From UBA7937 sp034419095 (lineage in GTDB: Bacteria > Chloroflexota > Anaerolineae > UBA7937), in the NCBI GenBank assembly GCA_034419095.1, contig DAOULQ010000005.1, positions 18,308-82,307 on the forward strand: DNA of 64,000 nt, in the 5' to 3' direction. Numbering within the stretch: the first letter of the stretch is position 1; each line of letters begins with the position of its first letter. The notes beneath the pieces were generated by a model. It worked only from the letters and a program-made list of their open reading frames with translations, ran no database searches and was not told the origin of the DNA. This document shows positions 1 through 8,848 of the stretch, piece after piece. The position numbers and the translations under genes were made by a program.

Positions 1-2193
1 ATTTGAAGCCCCCTCAAAAGGCTGCAAGGCCACCATGTCGTCCACATGAAGCACCCGTAAATCGGCCCCTTCCTCACCCAACTTGAAGCGCCGAAAGCCA
101 TCCCCGGCCCCTTTGGTCTTGAACAGCGTTTGCGTAATGACAAAGCCCAATTTACCCTTATCCTTCAAGTAATGGTCTATGCAGGCATAGGCAAAGAGCG
201 CCGCTAAATCTTTCTTTCCGCCGCCAAGCCTAGCGCGCCAGCCTTTGAGGCTAAAGAGACCATAATCCACCCAGAGGGGCTTGGTGGCATCCCTGTACTC
301 GTCAGACAGGCTCTCCCAGTTGACCCAAGGAGGATTGCCCACGACGTAGTCAAAGGGCTCCTGGAAGATAGGAGCAAAGGCGTTCTTGAGAATACGAGCC
401 CAGATGCGGTTGCGTCCCTCCTTTTCAAGTTGCAGAAGCGTTTGGTATAGTGAAGATAGACCAGTGCTCGTGGCTCCCTCCTTGAAAGCGAGTTCACGCT
501 CTGCTCGCTCCAGGAACTCCTTCTCCTCGTACTGGCTTTTCACGCATTCCTCTAGTAATTGACTGAGTGCATCCATTTGCCTATTAACAATGATCTCCCT
601 AGGCATCATAAATTTGCCTGCAACAGTGGTAATCACTGGGCCTTGCTCAAATAGGCCTGGTTTCAACGGCTCCGAAGGCGTGAGGATGGAGTCGCACATG
701 TAAACAGGGATAGTGATGGGGGAGATGGCCCGGCGGAGATTACCGAGAGCCAGAAGATAGGTAGTCCGGGCGGCGATGACCGCTATAGGGTTGAGATCGA
801 AGCCCACCACATTTTTCAACACCTTTTGAGCCACATCTGCGTACTCCAGCAGTTTCTCGTCGGCGTATTCGCGGATACGCTTGATAGCCAGAGCCAGGAA
901 AGTGCCGGAGCCGCAAGCGGGGTCTAAGAGGCGGAGATCAGGGTTGCCGTCGTAGCCAACTTGATTTAGAAGGCGTTCAGCAAGCCAATCGGGAGTATAG
1001 TATTCGCCTAAGTCATGGCGAAGTTTCTTAGGGACCAGATATTGATAGAGTTTCTTCAAGAGGTCACGAGTGGCTTCCGGGTCTATCTCAGCGGTGGCGG
1101 GCTCAAAGTCGGATAGACGACGGGCCATGCGGCGAATGGCCGCGCTAACATCTCCATTCCAGTCGGCGAGATACCAACCGAAGAAGTCGCCTTCCAGAAA
1201 GTTCAGGATGCCGAAGGCCTGAAAGTGCCCGCCATCCTCAAGGTTGCTAAGCTGGCTTTGCAACTCAGCATCCGAAAGTGCAGCCAGTTGAGTGACGAAG
1301 GAGGGAACATACGACTCAGGCTGAAGGGAGAGGAGTTCAGCGACGAGAAGTTTCATCAGAAGAGCGTAGTAAGTGTGGACGGCGAAGAGCAAGGGCTTCA
1401 ATTCTACCCGCATGTCTACGCCGTACCTCTTTGCCAATTGAGCGGCGTCCTTCTCGGCTTTGCTTATATCTTGCCCGTAGACAATGCCAAAGATGCGGTC
1501 CCACTCTTTGAAAAAGGTATCGACCTTGGGGCTCTTGGAAGCCAAAAGCGTCTGGTAGAAGGTATTCACGGCTTGGCGAGCAGTTTCAGCGTCGGGCCCG
1601 AATTCCTTGGTTAGTTCCTCTGGGGTGAGAGGATAGCGGTGGAGGGCGCGGATATAGGTAAGGAATAGTGAGATGGTCTGGGCATTAACCGGATTAGGTC
1701 CATCGAGGTCAAAACCGCCGGGGAGGATTGCTTCAGGCAAGAGAGGGAGTTGAGCACTGGGTTTCCTCTTGGGAAAAGGTACTTTTGCCCTGGCCTTGGT
1801 GCCAGTGTATCGCACGAAGAGTATCTGAAATCCGTCGAGGGAGACGCCGACCATCCTCTTCAAAGCGGCCTCTTTCTGCTTCTCTCCATGGCGCGAGGCC
1901 TCGGCGTCGAGATATTTGACGAGTTGCTCAATCGTCTCCTCTTGTCCCCTCTTGCTCTTGAGTTTGCCTGGACGCTCGTATTCGAGAATTAGGTGGCCGT
2001 GGATGGCATCATAGAAAGAGGTACTGGTGGCTTTCTCATATCGAGGCTCGGTAGTGATGTCGAGGGCTTTCAGCACGGGATCGAGGGCTTTTTCCACGCC
2101 GATGCGAAGGTCCTCCTCTGTATCGGCTCGCTTAGCTACTGTGAGGATGTCTTTCGCCAATTGCTCTGCCAAGGGTTGTCGCTTGTTGATCAC
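1..2193 (-). CDS. N6-adenine DNA methylase of a restriction-modification system (3' end beyond window)
   Basis: A long minus-strand frame stays open from a GTG at 2193 to the left edge, about 731 codons, so the C-terminus is missing. The GTG is preceded by GGAG and is the first possible start after an in-frame TGA. Class I methyltransferase motif I reads DPACGSGT near residue 424 and motif IV reads NPPW near residue 620, both in the same frame, typical of gamma-class N6-adenine methylases of Eco57I/type IIG or type ISP restriction enzymes. The roughly 420 residues before motif I could hold a nuclease or other domain, but I recognise no clear nuclease motif there. It lies downstream of two other nuclease-like genes on the same strand, which supports a defence role. 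Recognition specificity cannot be read here, and no separate specificity subunit is visible. Confidence 0.85.
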   Translation of the reverse strand, partial: MINKRQPLAEQLAKDILTVAKRADTEEDLRIGVEKALDPVLKALDITTEPRYEKATSTSFYDAIHGHLILEYERPGKLKSKRGQEETIEQLVKYLDAEASRHGEKQKEAALKRMVGVSLDGFQILFVRYTGTKARAKVPFPKRKPSAQLPLLPEAILPGGFDLDGPNPVNAQTISLFLTYIRALHRYPLTPEELTKEFGPDAETARQAVNTFYQTLLASKSPKVDTFFKEWDRIFGIVYGQDISKAEKDAAQLAKRYGVDMRVELKPLLFAVHTYYALLMKLLVAELLSLQPESYVPSFVTQLAALSDAELQSQLSNLEDGGHFQAFGILNFLEGDFFGWYLADWNGDVSAAIRRMARRLSDFEPATAEIDPEATRDLLKKLYQYLVPKKLRHDLGEYYTPDWLAERLLNQVGYDGNPDLRLLDPACGSGTFLALAIKRIREYADEKLLEYADVAQKVLKNVVGFDLNPIAVIAARTTYLLALGNLRRAISPITIPVYMCDSILTPSEPLKPGLFEQGPVITTVAGKFMMPREIIVNRQMDALSQLLEECVKSQYEEKEFLERAERELAFKEGATSTGLSSLYQTLLQLEKEGRNRIWARILKNAFAPIFQEPFDYVVGNPPWVNWESLSDEYRDATKPLWVDYGLFSLKGWRARLGGGKKDLAALFAYACIDHYLKDKGKLGFVITQTLFKTKGAGDGFRRFKLGEEGADLRVLHVDDMVALQPFEGASN

Positions 2194-2270
2194 CGGTTGC
2201 TCCTTCTCCCCCTGTCACCCTCCCGCAGAAGATCTGACCATCAGGCACACCAGAATATCAAATGTTTTGT

Positions 2271-2933
2271 CTATGTAACGGTGCCAATCTCCAGCACGTG
2301 CCCAATGTACTCTCGGAGCACTTTGACATCTTTGTTCCTCAGGTAGTCCTTGTCAGGCCAGAAGGGATTTAGGCGCGATACGTATCTTAGGTCAGGCAAC
2401 TCGTCGCCGATCTTCAAATGTGGTTGTTGATGATCATCCACTTGAACTTCAACGAGTTGGAGGTCTGGTGGCGTGCCGTTAGCCAGGAGAGCAGCAAACA
2501 ACACCGGCAATTTGGTCTCCTGTACGAGGTTGCGTGTCTCACGAAGGCGTCTTACTATCTCCTCTTCATTGAGCTGAGCACTATAGCAGTGCCAAAGACA
2601 CACCCGATCGAAACCGAATCTAAGCAAACCTATTGCTTGCTCAAGACCGAGGTAGGTCGGGAATCTCCCGCTAGCCACGGGGATGAATTTCAGCTCTATT
2701 GCAATCCAGAAGTTGTCTCGGATAACCAGTAGGTCAATATCCGGCTGGACCGGCGGGGGAATACCCTCATACTGACTGTTCCAATAGTCAATGAACTTCT
2801 TTGACGTCAATCTCCGGCGGCAGAAGATCAACTTGTAGTCGCCAGTCTCTTCGAGGCGTTTGGCAACTTCGTGTGCGATGACACTCTCCGTCAACTCCTG
2901 TCTGGCCACGGACCCTGTTTCAGCTTCCATCAT
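2271..2933 (-). CDS. PD-(D/E)XK-type nuclease-like protein
   Basis: 220 residues. The segment PDIDLLVIRD followed by IAIELKF (about residues 83-104) has the spacing and hydrophobic strands of a PD-(D/E)XK nuclease core: acidic residue, then ExK on the next strand. The family is used by many restriction enzymes and defence effectors; the exact family is not recognised. The gene is co-directional with the methylase (78 bp downstream) and the NTPase (200 bp upstream), so it may be the cleavage partner of the methylase or an independent effector. The start at 2933 has only a close AGAGG as ribosome site; a second ATG follows directly. Confidence 0.6.
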   Translation of the reverse strand: MMEAETGSVARQELTESVIAHEVAKRLEETGDYKLIFCRRRLTSKKFIDYWNSQYEGIPPPVQPDIDLLVIRDNFWIAIELKFIPVASGRFPTYLGLEQAIGLLRFGFDRVCLWHCYSAQLNEEEIVRRLRETRNLVQETKLPVLFAALLANGTPPDLQLVEVQVDDHQQPHLKIGDELPDLRYVSRLNPFWPDKDYLRNKDVKVLREYIGHVLEIGTVT

Positions 2934-3133
2934 CCTCTATCTCTACTTGCCGTTGTTTACTGCCTCCAACCCTCCCTACTTCCCGAAGACGATTCCGCTC
3001 CGTGTTCATTGCTCTCACCCTGCCGCAGAAGAGGCGGGGCCTCGGCCACACCCTCACATTCTTTGCCCATTCTGCCACCAGATGCCCAGCCCCTAGCAGT
3101 AGGATGATTCCAATCCCCTTCTGGGCTAAGGGG

Positions 3134-6100
3134 CTAAAAGTCACGTCTTTCTTCTTCAATTCTTGCCCGTTCAATCTGTTGATCCAATGAAGACACGTAC
3201 TCATCAATCCAGCCCTTCACACTTTCGTTGTCTTCTCCTTTTTTGAAATCAAGCAATCGTTGTTTTTTCCCTTGATAGTGCAAGCTTCGCGGCCCTGTCC
3301 AGCCTTCTGTTGAGAAGTTTGCCATTAGATTCCGTCGCACATCTTCTCTTGATCCATATCTCGCAAGAACTTCTCTTGCTATACAGATTCTTCCCTCCTC
3401 TCGAAAAAGCACTTTAGGAGCAAAACTGGCTAGGTACCAAGCGCGATTCTCCACATCCTCATCAACCCATTCCCAGATTCTCTCCAAAGGAATCATAGCC
3501 AGTGCTCCTTCACTTCCCGTTTCAAAGAATTGGCCACCTCTTAGCCATTCCTTTATGCCAAACGCTCGTGAATCTATCGGCGGCCCCAGGTATCTTGTCG
3601 TCAGAGCCCAGACTTCTTTTGGGTATCGTCGGGTAATTTCGTTAAGTACAGCTTGAGTGCGCGAGTGGAAACCCTCGACAATTGTGCCCTCTTCTCCGAA
3701 ATGCTCGAGGATTCTTTCTCCAAGGTGCAAACCTTTTTCCGGATAGAGTTGGACAAACGCCTTCCCGATTTCCACCCAATTGTAGTCATCCATTTGATCG
3801 CGTCTGCCTGCTTCAGGCTTTTGAAACAATGCTGTGTGCGTCAGAAGTTTCAGGGTTAGTTCTTCTGGCAAAGTGTGCTTGGACTCCTTGGCAAGATAGT
3901 GGGAGCGGTACAAATCCAGTGCAATAGAAGCAGCGTGAGCGTCGGAATCACCAAGTAAGAACTCAATGCAGTTCTTGAAGACATCCTCAGATAGGTCTCG
4001 AATAGCACCCCCTAAAACAAGCATCCGGAACTGACCAATGCCAATGATACCTTTTTCTGCAAGACCCAGGATACGCAGAGCCGCTTGATCAGAAATTCCC
4101 GACCGCCAGGTCAATTCAGGAACCCAACCGTTCAAGTTTTCATCTTCGGTGAGAGCGTCCAATTGGTCTTCCCATTTCTGTTGATCCTTCTCAAAGAGCG
4201 CGCGAAAATACCCCCCGAGGAAATAGACGCTTGCGCTCTTGCCTGCCCTTCGCTGCGCTTCGAGAAGTATCGGCAAGAGCGAGAAATCCATATCTCTCTT
4301 TCCCAGTTCATATCCAAACCGGTAGCCGTTCTGCGCTTCCGTTGTCAGAAGCCAGTCTAACTCTGGCCGCAGTAGGTCGCTCTTTTCAATTGCTTGTGTG
4401 GCCAACTCTTCAATTCTTGGTTGCGTTTGGTCTACATAGTTGCCTTCCTGGTCAAATCTGTCTTCCAAGAGATCCATGGCCACATAGCGCTCCATAAGCG
4501 AGGAAAAATCGCTGCCGGTAAGGTCGTCTCTGAGTTCTTCCCAACGCTGACGTACTTCTGGCGGCATCTCTTGGCCGTCATAACGTAGAATCTGAACGAC
4601 CTTAGCGAGTACCTTCTTGCCATCTACATAGGGTTTTCCTCTTAGTTCGTCCACGGTTTCAATGACCATGTCGGTTAAGTTCAGAATCCTGGCTAACCCT
4701 CTCGCGCGCTGGAGAAGGATGTTGACTGCTTGTTGTTGCTCATCTTCTGGCAGACTATCTAACCGCTTGCATAGCAATTGCCATACTCGCCGGTACCCAT
4801 CAAATAACTCCCTGTATGTTTGTGGCGTCCAAAGCTGAGGCTCCTGTCGCAGTCCTTGCCGTTCAGCACCAATCATCCGGGTGAAAAACTGTGACTCCAA
4901 TGCCCGATCACAAGCACGCAAGGCAAGAAGCCTCCTGTCTTTTGAACTCGACTCAAAGGCTTCCTTGAGAACAGGAAAGCGTTCCTGCGGAGAAGCCTCT
5001 GTTGGGGCAACCCGTCCAGGGCCTAGAGAAAACAGTTCTGCAAAAACGCCACTGGCATTGTTTGACCAGGTTTCGTTTTCTGCCTCTCCGAGGGCTAGAA
5101 GCAGCCTTGCTGCATCCGCAAACAAGTCCCGCCACATTGCGATCTTCTCAAGGGCCCATACTACCTCCCTCCGACCCGTTGTGAATTTCAGAAGATCCTC
5201 TTTGCTCCAGGTTCCAATTGTGTTCTTCAGACATTCCAATGCTGACCCCGGATCGGCTTCTGAAAGAGCCTGAAAGAACTGTGCGCCCGGGCTTGATCTC
5301 AAGTAGTTGCCAGTTCTGAAAGGGCCCCTTTTGTCCAGAAGCTCTCGACCGATACCAGACGCAACCTCAGACTCAGCCGCATACTTAAACATCTCGTAGA
5401 ACCACTCAAGCAGTTTCGGCCGCCAACCTCCGGAGAAATCCTCTAGATCGAATGTGTCGCCGTAGGTATTCCACCACCTAGTCCACAAGTAGATATGGAG
5501 TGCTTTGGGTGTGATGTAGAGCGTATTCTCACCTTGAAGAATCCGCTTCGCCTTCAAATCATGGATGATCTCCTGAAACCTTGGCCAAGTGATCTGAGGG
5601 TCCGCCTGTTCAACCATCTTGGCTATCGCTTGTGCCTCAGCGACAACTGGCCGTCCATAACCGAACCGCTTGAAAAGCGCAATGTGTTGGAGCACCAGTC
5701 GCCTTTGTCGCACCTGTTGGCTATCTGGATCATCTCCGGCCACAATGTAGCGATTCCATACATCGACAGTAGCGGGAGCTCTTAGCAGATCCTCTGGGTG
5801 GTTTTTCAAGTTCCACCCGATGACATGGGCAACTCTGGGAGAACCACTGCACAAATCCGCCCACCGGTCTGCCTTGTCTTTGGGAATGCCATACTCTTGA
5901 ATGATGCTACTTATCTGTTCTTCTTGTAGCGGCGCCGCATCAAGGTAGGTTATATCGCCAGCAGTCCGATCGTACTCGCTATAGATCGAGACAAGTTTGA
6001 TCCTCGGACTATGATATTGGAGTTTGTTCCAGATATAGGATCTGCTATCTAGATCGCATTCATCGATAACCAGAATAGCGAAGAAAGGATTGTCATCTCT

Positions 6101-6928
6101 CAGGATCTCATACATTAGGTTGCTATCTCTGAACCGGCTCGCGCTGTCACAATAAACAACCAGTGGCTGTAGGTCCTCTGCGCGCGTTGCCTCCAGTACG
6201 AGTCTCGTCTTGCCGATTCCAGGCTCACCCCATACGTGTATATGAACGGGCGCGCCGTTCTTGCGCAATTCGCTTTGAATACTCAATATGCGGTCTTCTT
6301 GTGTCTGACCGATCTTCAATGGCCTTCTCATCTCGGATTCCCGAGACCAACTTCGATGTGTCTGAAACCCTAGTCCTGTCCGTCCCGTCAATTGCAGCGC
6401 CAATGATGGAAATGGCTTGAGGAACCCAATGAGGGTGTTCTGCCGCCATATCTCGATCTTTGCATCCTTGTACCTACGATCTATATCGGCCAGTTTCCTC
6501 TTGAACTTGTCTTTGCAATAGTCGTCCGTCACGTCTGGATTGTCCCAACCGAACAGTACCACAACCAATGTTCCGTTCTTCTCTAGACATGACTTCACCC
6601 TCGGTCTAAGTTCGTCGGAGCCCTCTCTAAACAAGATGCTTCTGATATCACTCTCTCTGGTCGGAGAGAGGTCACCAGTCTTGATTTGGTAACAAGTTAG
6701 GCCTTGTCTAATGATTCCCTGTCCACCACTAATCTGAACATCTTGTACTTTCCCATCTACGCCACCGTCCGCAACAGTAATTGCACTCGGTACCTCTATG
6801 AGATTCTTTCCGATTCCAAGAGCCGTCCCTTCTGCCCAAAGCAACTCACGGAAAAAGTTCACAGCCTCTTGAGGGCTCAAGCGCTCCAAGTCTTGATTCC
6901 TTACTGAGAAAATCGTGTCCATGCTCAC
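3134..6928 (-). CDS. Avs-like STAND NTPase with N-terminal PD-(D/E)XK (Mrr/Cap4-like) domain
   Basis: 1264 residues. The N-terminus carries DGGVDGK (about 54-60) and, one strand later, CYQIKTG (79-85), the D...(E/Q)xK pattern of Mrr/Cap4-type restriction nucleases. A P-loop GEPGIGKT (234-241) and a Walker B LVIDECD (about 286-292) mark an AAA/STAND ATPase. The remaining 850 or so residues look alpha-helical and repeat-like, with no recognised enzyme motif. This nuclease-NTPase-helical-repeat order is that of Avs antiviral STAND proteins, where the C-terminus senses a phage protein and the N-terminus cleaves DNA. Assignment to Avs is an inference from architecture. Start: GTG at 6928 lies five bases after GGAG; ATG at 6922 is an alternative. 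Confidence 0.65.
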   Translation of the reverse strand: MSMDTIFSVRNQDLERLSPQEAVNFFRELLWAEGTALGIGKNLIEVPSAITVADGGVDGKVQDVQISGGQGIIRQGLTCYQIKTGDLSPTRESDIRSILFREGSDELRPRVKSCLEKNGTLVVVLFGWDNPDVTDDYCKDKFKRKLADIDRRYKDAKIEIWRQNTLIGFLKPFPSLALQLTGRTGLGFQTHRSWSRESEMRRPLKIGQTQEDRILSIQSELRKNGAPVHIHVWGEPGIGKTRLVLEATRAEDLQPLVVYCDSASRFRDSNLMYEILRDDNPFFAILVIDECDLDSRSYIWNKLQYHSPRIKLVSIYSEYDRTAGDITYLDAAPLQEEQISSIIQEYGIPKDKADRWADLCSGSPRVAHVIGWNLKNHPEDLLRAPATVDVWNRYIVAGDDPDSQQVRQRRLVLQHIALFKRFGYGRPVVAEAQAIAKMVEQADPQITWPRFQEIIHDLKAKRILQGENTLYITPKALHIYLWTRWWNTYGDTFDLEDFSGGWRPKLLEWFYEMFKYAAESEVASGIGRELLDKRGPFRTGNYLRSSPGAQFFQALSEADPGSALECLKNTIGTWSKEDLLKFTTGRREVVWALEKIAMWRDLFADAARLLLALGEAENETWSNNASGVFAELFSLGPGRVAPTEASPQERFPVLKEAFESSSKDRRLLALRACDRALESQFFTRMIGAERQGLRQEPQLWTPQTYRELFDGYRRVWQLLCKRLDSLPEDEQQQAVNILLQRARGLARILNLTDMVIETVDELRGKPYVDGKKVLAKVVQILRYDGQEMPPEVRQRWEELRDDLTGSDFSSLMERYVAMDLLEDRFDQEGNYVDQTQPRIEELATQAIEKSDLLRPELDWLLTTEAQNGYRFGYELGKRDMDFSLLPILLEAQRRAGKSASVYFLGGYFRALFEKDQQKWEDQLDALTEDENLNGWVPELTWRSGISDQAALRILGLAEKGIIGIGQFRMLVLGGAIRDLSEDVFKNCIEFLLGDSDAHAASIALDLYRSHYLAKESKHTLPEELTLKLLTHTALFQKPEAGRRDQMDDYNWVEIGKAFVQLYPEKGLHLGERILEHFGEEGTIVEGFHSRTQAVLNEITRRYPKEVWALTTRYLGPPIDSRAFGIKEWLRGGQFFETGSEGALAMIPLERIWEWVDEDVENRAWYLASFAPKVLFREEGRICIAREVLARYGSREDVRRNLMANFSTEGWTGPRSLHYQGKKQRLLDFKKGEDNESVKGWIDEYVSSLDQQIERARIEEERRDF

Positions 6929-7020
6929 GTCATCTCCTAGCCTCTTCTCATCGTCCTCGACTCTGCGCTAACACAGAACACGGACCGATGACTCCACCCA
7001 AACATGCCACGCGCCACCTG

Positions 7021-7070
7021 CCAAACCACTTACTGAGTACTGCCTCCTATGCTCCCTTCCCGAATAGACC
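7021..7070 (-). repeat. Leader-like intergenic repeat, copy upstream of the Avs-like gene
   Basis: This 50-bp stretch between the repressor stop and the NTPase start contains GCTCCCTTCCCGAATAGA next to CCAAACCACTTACTG. Nearly the same string recurs at 21740-21790 and its core at 23001-23023, in each case upstream of a minus-strand gene. A weaker version lies at 2941-2991. It is not a hairpin. It may be a cassette boundary or a shared regulatory site. Confidence 0.6.
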
Positions 7071-7071
7071 A

Positions 7072-7767
7072 CTACCCCTTCATCTTCGCTCTATACGATC
7101 CCACTGCGACACCCAGCACCCGCGCATCTTTCAATCGGAGGATGGGATAACCCTGATTGCCGGCCTGCAAGTGGGGCCCCTTCGCATCCTCTTTGTATAT
7201 CCTCAACACCACGTCCTCGTCCTTTCGCGCCACGACTACATCACCAGGCTGAGCCTGACGTTTGGCGTCAACGAAGATCACATCCCCATCCAAGATCCGG
7301 CGTTCGATCATCGAGTCTCCCTTGACGCGGAGAGCGTAGGCACCATCTCGCTTCTTGATCTGTTCAACTGAGCAGGGATAGAACTCCTCGGCTTCGTGTT
7401 CTTCTTGCCATTCGGGGTAGGTGGCGGGGACCGTGCCGATCAGCGGCAGGAAGATCCACTTTCCTGAGTAGGGAAAGACCTCCTGAAGGCGCTTCCGTGT
7501 TTCTTCAAGCACCTTCGTTGCCTTGCGAATTTCAGCCTGGATCTGATTGTCGTAGCTTTCGCGGCCAAGCAAATAGTTAATTGACACAGCATAATGATCG
7601 GCGATTTTTTCAAGATCCTCAACACCGATCCTTCGGCGGCCAGCTTCATATCCGGCTACGGTTGCTTGGCTGTGGCCAAGATGGGCGGCCAGTTCCTGCT
7701 GAGTCTCACCGTACCGTTCTCTAATGTCCCTGATTCGGCTGCCGATAACTTTGAATCTATCCATCAT
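7072..7767 (-). CDS. CI/LexA-type repressor: XRE HTH plus S24 peptidase fold
   Basis: 231 residues. An N-terminal XRE helix-turn-helix (about residues 8-65, ETQQELAAHLGHSQATVAGY) is followed by a helical linker and an S24 peptidase domain with the GDSM serine motif. In LexA and CI the catalytic lysine lies in a V-K-R-L context on the next strand; here that stretch reads VVLRIYK (codons GTG GTG TTG AGG), so leucine stands where lysine is expected. If the alignment is right, RecA-stimulated self-cleavage would be lost and induction must work otherwise. The gene is divergent from a small plus-strand gene and probably controls the shared promoter region. GAGGAG precedes the ATG at 7767. Confidence 0.85.
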   Translation of the reverse strand: MMDRFKVIGSRIRDIRERYGETQQELAAHLGHSQATVAGYEAGRRRIGVEDLEKIADHYAVSINYLLGRESYDNQIQAEIRKATKVLEETRKRLQEVFPYSGKWIFLPLIGTVPATYPEWQEEHEAEEFYPCSVEQIKKRDGAYALRVKGDSMIERRILDGDVIFVDAKRQAQPGDVVVARKDEDVVLRIYKEDAKGPHLQAGNQGYPILRLKDARVLGVAVGSYRAKMKG

Positions 7768-7794
7768 ACGTGCTCCTCACGGAACGTCATACTC

Positions 7795-7881
7795 ATTATA
7801 GCACAAACTACCAGATTTTGACACTAACCCTCTTGACAGTTCAATGACATGGTGTTATAATCTTTATAGCGCTCAGCACTA
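7795..7881. promoter_or_regulatory. Divergent promoter pair with candidate repressor operators
   Basis: Rightward promoter: TTGACA at 7833-7838, 17-bp spacer, TATAAT at 7856-7861, a consensus sigma70 promoter. Leftward promoter: TATAAT on the minus strand at 7795-7800 inside an extended -10 (TGCTATAAT). Candidate operator elements are TGACA direct repeats at 7819, 7834 and 7845 and a near-palindrome TAGCGCT-C-AGCACTA at 7867-7881 just after the rightward -10. The S24-type repressor transcribed leftward is the obvious candidate ligand. Confidence 0.75.
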
Positions 7882-7910
7882 GCATTTCTTTTGTCTCCAA
7901 TTAGGACAGT

Positions 7911-8102
7911 ATGTCATGCAAATTAGAGCGCAAGGGAATAATGGAGAGTGAAGCTCGCAGGTCCACGGTGGCTTGCATCGTGACCGAGCATGATCAGGCA
8001 GTCATTGAAGCGCTGGGCTTTCTGAGGAGGAGCACCATCAGCGACGTGGTCTATGCCTGGACCAAACTGTTGATTGACGAGGCGGAGAAGGCACGGAAGT
8101 GA
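7911..8102 (+). CDS. Small unknown protein, first gene of the rightward early module
   Basis: 63 residues from the ATG at 7911, or 53 from the ATG at 7941, which has AAGGGA six bases upstream. It lies 50 bp after a consensus promoter that faces the repressor gene, the usual position of an early regulator in a phage or ICE. The segment STVACIVTEHDQAVIEALGF is compatible with a short DNA-binding protein of the ribbon-helix-helix kind, but no motif is decisive. Its stop overlaps the GTG of the next gene (GTGA), so the two are probably translationally coupled. Confidence 0.5.
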   Translation: MSCKLERKGIMESEARRSTVACIVTEHDQAVIEALGFLRRSTISDVVYAWTKLLIDEAEKARK

Positions 8103-8410
8103 CCCCGGCTAGACACAAGAAAGGCCCTGGCCCAAAGCGTGCCAGGACAGGCGAGCCCTTTCCCCTTGTGGTCCACGGTGGGGACAGGTACCAGTCCCTG
8201 GACGAGGCCATGGCTGCTGGCCTTCCGATCCTGGGGAAGATCATCGCCGACTTGGCACGCAGGGACTGGCGCCCTGCCCCGGTACTTGCCAACCCGGGGA
8301 GCCAGGCGAAGGGCATAGACGATGGGCAGGAGAAGGAAGGAGTTGGAATCCTTTCTGGAGGTGATGGAAGGTCAGTACCTATAATCCCTGGAGGGGATGG
8401 AGAGCTTTGA
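8099..8410 (+). CDS. Small unknown basic protein
   Basis: 103 residues from a GTG at 8099 that overlaps the stop of the preceding gene by four bases. Rich in Lys/Arg at the N-terminus and in Gly/Asp at the C-terminus; no recognised domain. The overlap and promoter context support translation, but composition alone would not. Confidence 0.35.
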   Translation: MTPARHKKGPGPKRARTGEPFPLVVHGGDRYQSLDEAMAAGLPILGKIIADLARRDWRPAPVLANPGSQAKGIDDGQEKEGVGILSGGDGRSVPIIPGGDGEL

Positions 8411-8848
8411 GTGCCTAGTCAGGAGTGGCCGAGTGACTATCGTGAGTGGCTCATCAAGCTACGCAGTAGGTTATTGATCCCCTCGACGGTTCAGGGACAG
8501 GTGAGCTAACCGGAAAGAAGATGAGGATCTGGTCAGCCAACGATCTCACCATCCTGTAGGAGAATATCTCATCTATCCAAGGCGAAGAGATACCCGATAC
8601 CAACCTAATGGCCATCGCCTAAACCGGCCAAAGGGCGACGGCAAGAGCTAGGGAGACCTTCTCAGCGTTCATGGTCGGACCCTGCCTTGAGGAGGAAGAG
8701 CTTTCAGAAAGCGAGAGGCCCAGCCGGATCAGGGCCGAGCCTCTCACAGAAACCGGGTACAGTTTGGGCTCTGGCTTAGCACTAGAGGGGGAGATCGGCA
8801 AGTGATAGCGGATCGGATGGTAGCGCCGGCTTTTGAAGGGGGATTTTT
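8411..8848. other. Intergenic stretch with a short transposase remnant
   Basis: No gene is supported here. Positions about 8528-8570 resemble, in opposite orientation, the 3' part of the DDE transposase fragment at 52483-52740 (shared GGTCAGCCAACGATCT), so this looks like a scrap of the same insertion sequence. The remainder shows no clear structure. Confidence 0.45.

Noticed and set aside
1..7767. BREX, DISARM or type I restriction system
   Set aside because: A methylase and an NTPase are present, but no pglZ, brxC, drmB or hsdS/hsdR-type gene is visible; the methylase gene is incomplete in the window.
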